From the NCBI GenBank assembly GCA_947179485.1, contig OX359249.1, forward strand, positions 186,001-250,000: 64,000 bases of DNA. The letters run 5' to 3'. Source of the stretch: Allacma fusca. Taxonomy: Eukaryota > Arthropoda > Collembola > Symphypleona > Sminthuridae. The notes beneath the pieces were generated by a model. The model did not search any database and was not told the DNA's origin. It saw only the letters and a list, made by a program, of their open reading frames with translations. The position numbers were made by a program, and so were the translations under genes. Shown in pieces: positions 58,798 through 64,000 of the stretch (the first letter of the stretch is position 1; every line of letters starts with the position of its first letter).

Positions 58798-59747
58798 ACT
58801 ACCAATCCTGGCACGTCACACTGCCTTCTCGTCCAATATTCTTCCTCAGCTCAAGATGTGAGTGAACAGAAACCCAGGTCGCGTGGAACGTAAAGAGCAA
58901 TTTCTTTTGCTTCCAGTTACCACTCACTTCCAGTATGAGGAATCAATGTGAACAAAGTGACCGAGCGCCACTTAGCCCAGTTGATGTCCGTCCACTTGAC
59001 TCCAACTCTCACTGTCTCCACCTAAACAAGTTGCCTGGACAGAGTCCTAAGTTCCCAAGTCACGACCAGTGATACGAGAGCTTTGTGGAAGGCAGGGGAC
59101 AGGGCAGGACCGTGTTGCACTATTATAACACACCAAGTTAGTTACGTCCTCCGGAAGGTACAAGGAACCACAGGTGACCTCTCAACTCTCGTCTCTGACT
59201 GAGGGGACGGGAACCATTCGGCGCTCAAGTGGGTTGATACAGTTGTGCGGGTATTTCGGCTCTTCCTCTGGTCCTCACAGACAATCGCAGAGCTCATTAG
59301 AATAACCACACTCTGACCACTTGATCAATTCCAAAAAGACTCTGGATGACTGCGAAAGTGTACGTAGATTGATGTTGGTGGTGTAGTGGTGTTGTTGTTG
59401 TGGTGGTGATCTCTGGTTCCACTCGATCTGCTAATCACTCCGCTCCTTTTGCACCTTGTAATTTTTCTCATCCACTGCTCCAATAAATAGACGACAATAA
59501 TTTCCACCACTGCTATTATAAACTGAGTTCTCCTCAGTCCTCGTCCTCCTCCTCATGTATGTAGTACAGGCGAGTAATCTTCGTATGGCTATGGATATGC
59601 ACCCAGTCCTTATGTATGTACCTTGCATGTACACCTTTGGCGATAGTAGGGACACTGCTTTGGCAATCACTTCAATTTCACTGAATTCACTCCTGTCGAC
59701 CGTCCACGTACTATATTACACACACACTGTACTCTCGTACTCTACCC

Positions 59748-59784
<37 letters not shown>

Positions 59785-61361
59785 CTCTCTCACACACACT
59801 CCCTATAGCTCTCCAACTCCCTTCCTTCGTTCCTTCCTAGCCTTCCTTTCCTACGCTACACACTTTCCTACACTTTACAGCAGTACACTACCACTCTACC
59901 ACTACACTTTCCTACATTCAAGTACAGTCATACTATTCATAGTCACTATTCCACTATTCCCTATACTACACTTTACTACAGCAGTTAATACTACTATATC
60001 TCCACCTTCCCTAGTAAGTCAAGTTCCCTATTCCTATTCCCTATTTCCCTATCCCTTTTCTTCTTCTGCACTTCTCCTCAATTCTCCTCTCCATCCACCA
60101 ACTAACTATCCAATATCCAACTCTCCACTCTCTGCAACTCTCAAACTCTGCACTCTCTGCCTGCAGTTCTTTGGCCGTAGAAATTCCTTATAAGTGAGTC
60201 TCCTATCAGTCTACTCTACATTCTACATTTCGGCTTCCAGACTTCAAAGTATACGAACATTTACGGACGAGACCCATCTCTCATTCCCAACTCTCGCGTC
60301 ATCTTCCGTCCACCCGTCAACCTCCTCCCAACACCCTAACACACAGATGGACTTCTCCTTCTCATTCTCTTCCCTCAACTGTCCACAAGTCCACACATCT
60401 TTCTAGCACCGTCATACACATCCCTCAGCTAACAGCCAGACCCAACCTTTATTACTAATAATTATTATTAGTCATTTCATAATAACTACCTAATTCTACT
60501 AATTCTCCAAATTCAAACCAAGTACCCTCAGCACACAATTCCAATTCCCCTCCGCTTCTTCAGCATCGTCCAGATAATATAAATATAAGAGTATGCCGAG
60601 TATGCTCCAGGCCTAGTCAACCATTTCCTGTCTCTTAGCCCACAATAATTCTTCAATTCTCCTTCTTGTACTCACACGGCTAGTAAAGGCAGTGCTAGAG
60701 GTCCTCTTTAAAATCATAGGCCTATGTACATATACATACTATACATTATGCATCTAAGTACGTAATTACATGAGATTGTCAGAGATCGCACCAAGAGATG
60801 CGGCTCTGCCCACTCCCCGCACCTTCTTTGTCAGTAGCCTCGCTACGTCGCTACTGCGAGTCACATGACAGGGCCTATACCAAGGACCTCCGCGGTATTC
60901 CGCCAATATACTGCCAGCGAAAATAAATCCCTCACTCGGGTCACTCTCCTAACATGCTACATAACATGCGAGCGAGCACATAGACACTTTTTCAACTTCC
61001 AACTGTAAACCAGTGATGCACATTCCTAAATTAATAAATCGTTCACAGCATCATGGAAATGAATATGGAGCATTCATCATTCTCACTCATTGTCAGTCCA
61101 CACGAAGCTCATGAAACGAGTGGACAGGAAAACTAATGAAACAGCAATTGGAATGAGAACCACTACAGGAATTATCCCTGATATACTGGAAGACTCACAG
61201 GACTGGCAATCACAAGAATACAAGGGTCACAGACCGTAAAAGGCTCATTTTGGTTCTGTACGACACATTCCGGATTACTGTTTTTCCAGTCAACTCTCGC
61301 TACAATGTATGACTGCTTAAAAGTAAATTCGTTATAACGGACTTATGTGCATGTCCGTAAC
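58798..61361. promoter_or_regulatory. Upstream region of the TAO gene, pyrimidine-rich
   Basis: It must contain the TAO 5' UTR and promoter. GTAG directly precedes the start codon by one base, so a 5' UTR intron is possible. The region is richer in CpG and GC than the rest of the window. It includes a CA/CT microsatellite (59751-59800) and a long CT-rich stretch (59800-60420) that happens to be open for 212 codons on the plus strand but codes only low-complexity sequence. No TATA box or start site can be named with confidence. Confidence 0.4.
59751..59800. repeat. CA/CT microsatellite
   Basis: About 15 CA repeats are followed by five CT repeats and four more CA repeats, roughly 950 bases upstream of the TAO start codon. 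Confidence 0.95.
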
Positions 61362-62550
61362 CAGGGTTGGGAATGGATTATTAATCCGGGATTAATTTAA
61401 TCCCAGATGGTCATTTTTTAAATAAATAATCAGTCCCAAACCTAATTCAAGAGTTTAGCAAACTTGAATCTAATCCTTACTCCTCAATCCCGGCTCTATG
61501 AATTCATTTTAATTTATAATCCTAATCCAACTTAGTTACATTCTGTGAATCAATCCTCAATCCTAATCCAATAATTATTGTTAAACAATGTGGTCAATCC
61601 TCATTTCAGTTAGTAGTGTGGAACATGGATTTGATTGTTGTGCTGGTAGTATGCTTATATTATATTAGCACAACTATTAATTTCATCTCATTCTTATTAG
61701 TTTTGCATTCTTCCACACCTGTCGGCATTGTATCGAACTTGTCTCTTGTATTACAGATTGTACTTGCAATGTTAACGTTTCCAAATACGAATCGTGACAC
61801 GCCGTTAGTTTCTAGAAGTATGTATAATAAATATAAAACCGAAGGACAAGGTTATATAGTATGGAATTACAGCAGATCCAAGTGGAGTGAGACGAAATAA
61901 AACAAAATGCCACAAAACCCAGAAAAACGGTCAGTAATTTTTGATGGAAAGTGTTTTGAAACTGTAGACATGGAAAGTAGTATAGACAAAGCATTAAAGC
62001 AAAGTGCCTGGCAAACGAAAATTTTATTGCGTAAACTTTGTTCATGGGTTTGCTTGCTTTCATACATGTAAGATTTTTAATTAAATAATTTCGTCACGTA
62101 ACACAAATACAGAAATGCATATATTATTGGTGGATTTGTAATAATTCAAATCAGATGGTTTCTCTATTGTATGAACGGATTACACTGATCCAACAATGCA
62201 ATAATCTACTTTAATCTGTGTAAGGGAATTAAACCTTATACTAAACTATTTGAATATACATACATATTTTGATAATTCATTCATTGGACGGTCAGTCTGT
62301 CATTGTAAATCATGCACTCCAAATTTACCCGGACCAATCTGTTCATCCAAAACAAATGTTTAAATTCTACTTACTCAAATCACTAATCCAATTCGAGCTT
62401 TCAGATTTTTTGTCAATTCTCAAATCCAATTCAGGTTTTCGGAATTCATTTCGATAATCCGCTAATCCAGTCCGGAATTTCAGATTTTTATTCTTTAATC
62501 TGTTAATTCAATCCAGTTAAATTGATTTTTTGTTATTAATCCCTTAATCA
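61362..62550. mobile_element. hAT-like element with GGATTA-rich ends, right end cut off
   Basis: The left terminus CAGGGTTGGGAATGGATTA matches the remnant at 421-680. GGATTA/TAATCC arrays lie at 61370-61600 and 62310-62545. The expected right terminus is missing because the next element starts there. The interior has an unrecognised 94-codon frame (61616-61900) beginning with a hydrophobic stretch. Confidence 0.6.
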
Positions 62551-63490
62551 GTGCTCGGCAAGGGTATGGGTAATACTCGGCTAAACGGGTATGGGTACTA
62601 CCCGGGTACTTATTTTGTGTACCCAAACGATTCAGGGTACTACCCGTGTACACTTGTATCGGCTCAAAATTTTGGGTACGGATACGGGTATGGGTAATGG
62701 GTACAGGTACAATGATTTGAAAATGAGTACAGTAAAAATGTATATAATGGCCGTTCATATAATGGATTCCTGTTAATAGTGGACACATTTTAATTCCCGG
62801 TCCCACCTCCTATCCTTTAACATAGGAAACTCCCTCCATATAATGGTTTTCTATATAGTGGAAACCTGCTCATAGTGGACTACTGATTATACCCCTTCGG
62901 TTAAAAATGCAGCTTGAAGGACCTGTATATAGTGGTCAACCAGTCAGAACGAAGGGATACAACTCGCGCGAACCCGAACCAATACCACAGCTGCTTGAGT
63001 TTAACTCAATTAAAGGCATTTGGACTACGTTTTTAAGTATTTGCAGCGGTTTCGTGTTGTATGTATATCTATGTACTACATCCTATTCTTATTTATATAT
63101 TAGGTCCATTGTGTTTAAGTACCTTGTTTCTTATTAGTGCTTTGCTATTGTGCTTATTTTAAATTACTTACTAGTGGCTTTCATGCATCATAATATACAT
63201 AATTATTAGTTGCGTTGCAAGTAATCAAATAATTTAGTAATGAGAGTTATCTTGCTGAAAAGCTAAAAATGGCCAAAAAAAACTTTGTCAGATTCGTGCT
63301 AGTATGCCTGTATGTGTATGTATTTATACAGTGACCCCTGACCACTATATACTTATATAGTGGTCCCTGTCTATAGTGGACAAATTTTGGTGTCCCTAGG
63401 AAAACCATTATATACAGGTTTTACTGTATATACCAACCGGGTACGGGTATAATGTGGTCATTTACTCGTACCCGCCAACGCCAACAGTGT
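62551..63490. mobile_element. Second element with GGGTAC-rich ends, split by a pogo-like MITE
   Basis: The left end begins near CAGTGCTCGGCAAGGGTATG and is followed by GGGTACTACCCGGGTAC words up to 62715. Matching CGGGTACGGGTAT words reappear at 63438-63475 after the MITE. The word is the same as in the element at 40084, but the termini differ, so it is a different family. The right terminus is not resolved. Confidence 0.5.
62730..63426. mobile_element. pogo/Tigger-like MITE
   Basis: The ends are CAGTAAAAATGTATATAATG and, on the minus strand, CAGTAAAACCTGTATATAAT. TA flanks it on both sides (62728-62729 and 63427-63428). CAGT-type termini with TATAATGG and a TA duplication are typical of pogo-related Tc1/mariner elements. 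ATAGTGG words recur inside. No transposase is present in its 697 bp. Confidence 0.85.
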
Positions 63491-63519
63491 ACTCGAGTAT
63501 TTGAATACGTTGAGAACAG

Positions 63520-64000
63520 TGATGCGATCGAACCGATTATTTCAAAACTCGATGTTGGTTCGTATTCGAATTCGGATTACCGATTCGAAGTATGTCTTCA
63601 AATCGAAGTTGGTTTTACAAAACCAAATCGAATAAATCAAGAATTCGAACAATTTATTCGAATCAAATATCAAAACTAGGTATCGATTGTTATTTCTTTC
63701 GAGTTATTCGGTTCGAAGTTGGTATCGAATCGGTTTTTTCGATTAATCGGTTAAGTATATCCATTCCTCAATTTATTTAGATAACAAAGTCTAAGATTTA
63801 ACAATTCTTGAAAATGATTTCGTAGCGACGAAGTGTTCTTTCGGCCCGAACTGTCGCGTCAATTGTCTGATACAATTGACTAAGAACTAATTGCTTTTGG
63901 GTTTTTATTTCTTAAACGAATCATAAAGTTGCTCGTGGTCCCGGATGACAATTTAACAAAGCTTGATCTATGTATATAAAAGTATTACCTACCATTAAAC
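63520..64000. repeat. TTCGAAT-word array, one end of a hAT-like element, then unannotated flank
   Basis: Bases 63520-63765 repeat TTCGAAT, GGTTCGAAG and GATTCGAA words, like the ends of the element at 1890-5940. Only one end lies in the window. Bases 63766-64000 show no gene. Confidence 0.5.

Noticed and set aside
59555-60193. 212-codon open frame upstream of the TAO gene
   Set aside because: It runs through CA/CT microsatellite and pyrimidine-rich DNA and encodes only Ser/Thr/Leu/Pro low-complexity sequence; it lies in the TAO promoter region on the opposite strand.

Overview
The window is AT-rich animal nuclear DNA. It holds two spliced host genes in a large amount of transposon-derived sequence. 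The organism is most likely an arthropod: the Tao-type kinase ends in a Ser-rich tail ([15 protein letters not shown]) that I recall from insect Tao proteins, and the mix of Penelope-like, R2-like, hAT and P-like elements fits an invertebrate. Nothing here fixes the species.

Layout. 0-13.3 kb: a hAT-like element with TTCGAAT-rich ends, carrying a nearly full-length Penelope-like element (2720-5703, direct pLTRs, 10-bp target duplication, hammerhead-like cores); a 41-bp tandem array; a second Penelope pLTR remnant; and a fossil Ty3/Gypsy fragment. 13.4-33.6 kb: a deeply nested block. An outer hAT (13367-33607) holds hAT-B (17010-32751). hAT-B was opened by an R2-like LINE, by a CR1-group LINE (itself carrying a P-like THAP element) and by an unclassified repeat. 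That repeat was opened by hAT-C, which holds a long-TIR foldback element, then a hAT with CCTTCC-rich ends, then a hAT with GATTTAAATC-rich ends. 36.5-38.1 kb (minus): a three-exon gene for an unrecognised secretory-pathway, single-pass membrane protein. 38.5-51 kb: copies of the unclassified repeat, three short hATs and a Harbinger-like shell holding two hATs. 52.3-58.8 kb (minus): a complete 12-exon TAO kinase gene of 894 codons, with a pyrimidine- and CA-repeat-rich upstream region. 61.4-63.8 kb: further hAT-like word arrays with a pogo-like MITE.

The recurring theme is a set of hAT-like elements whose two ends are degenerate arrays of one short word, a different word in each family. The two host genes show no functional link to each other. 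All exon joins were made by hand from splice signals and reading phase, and no alignment was run.
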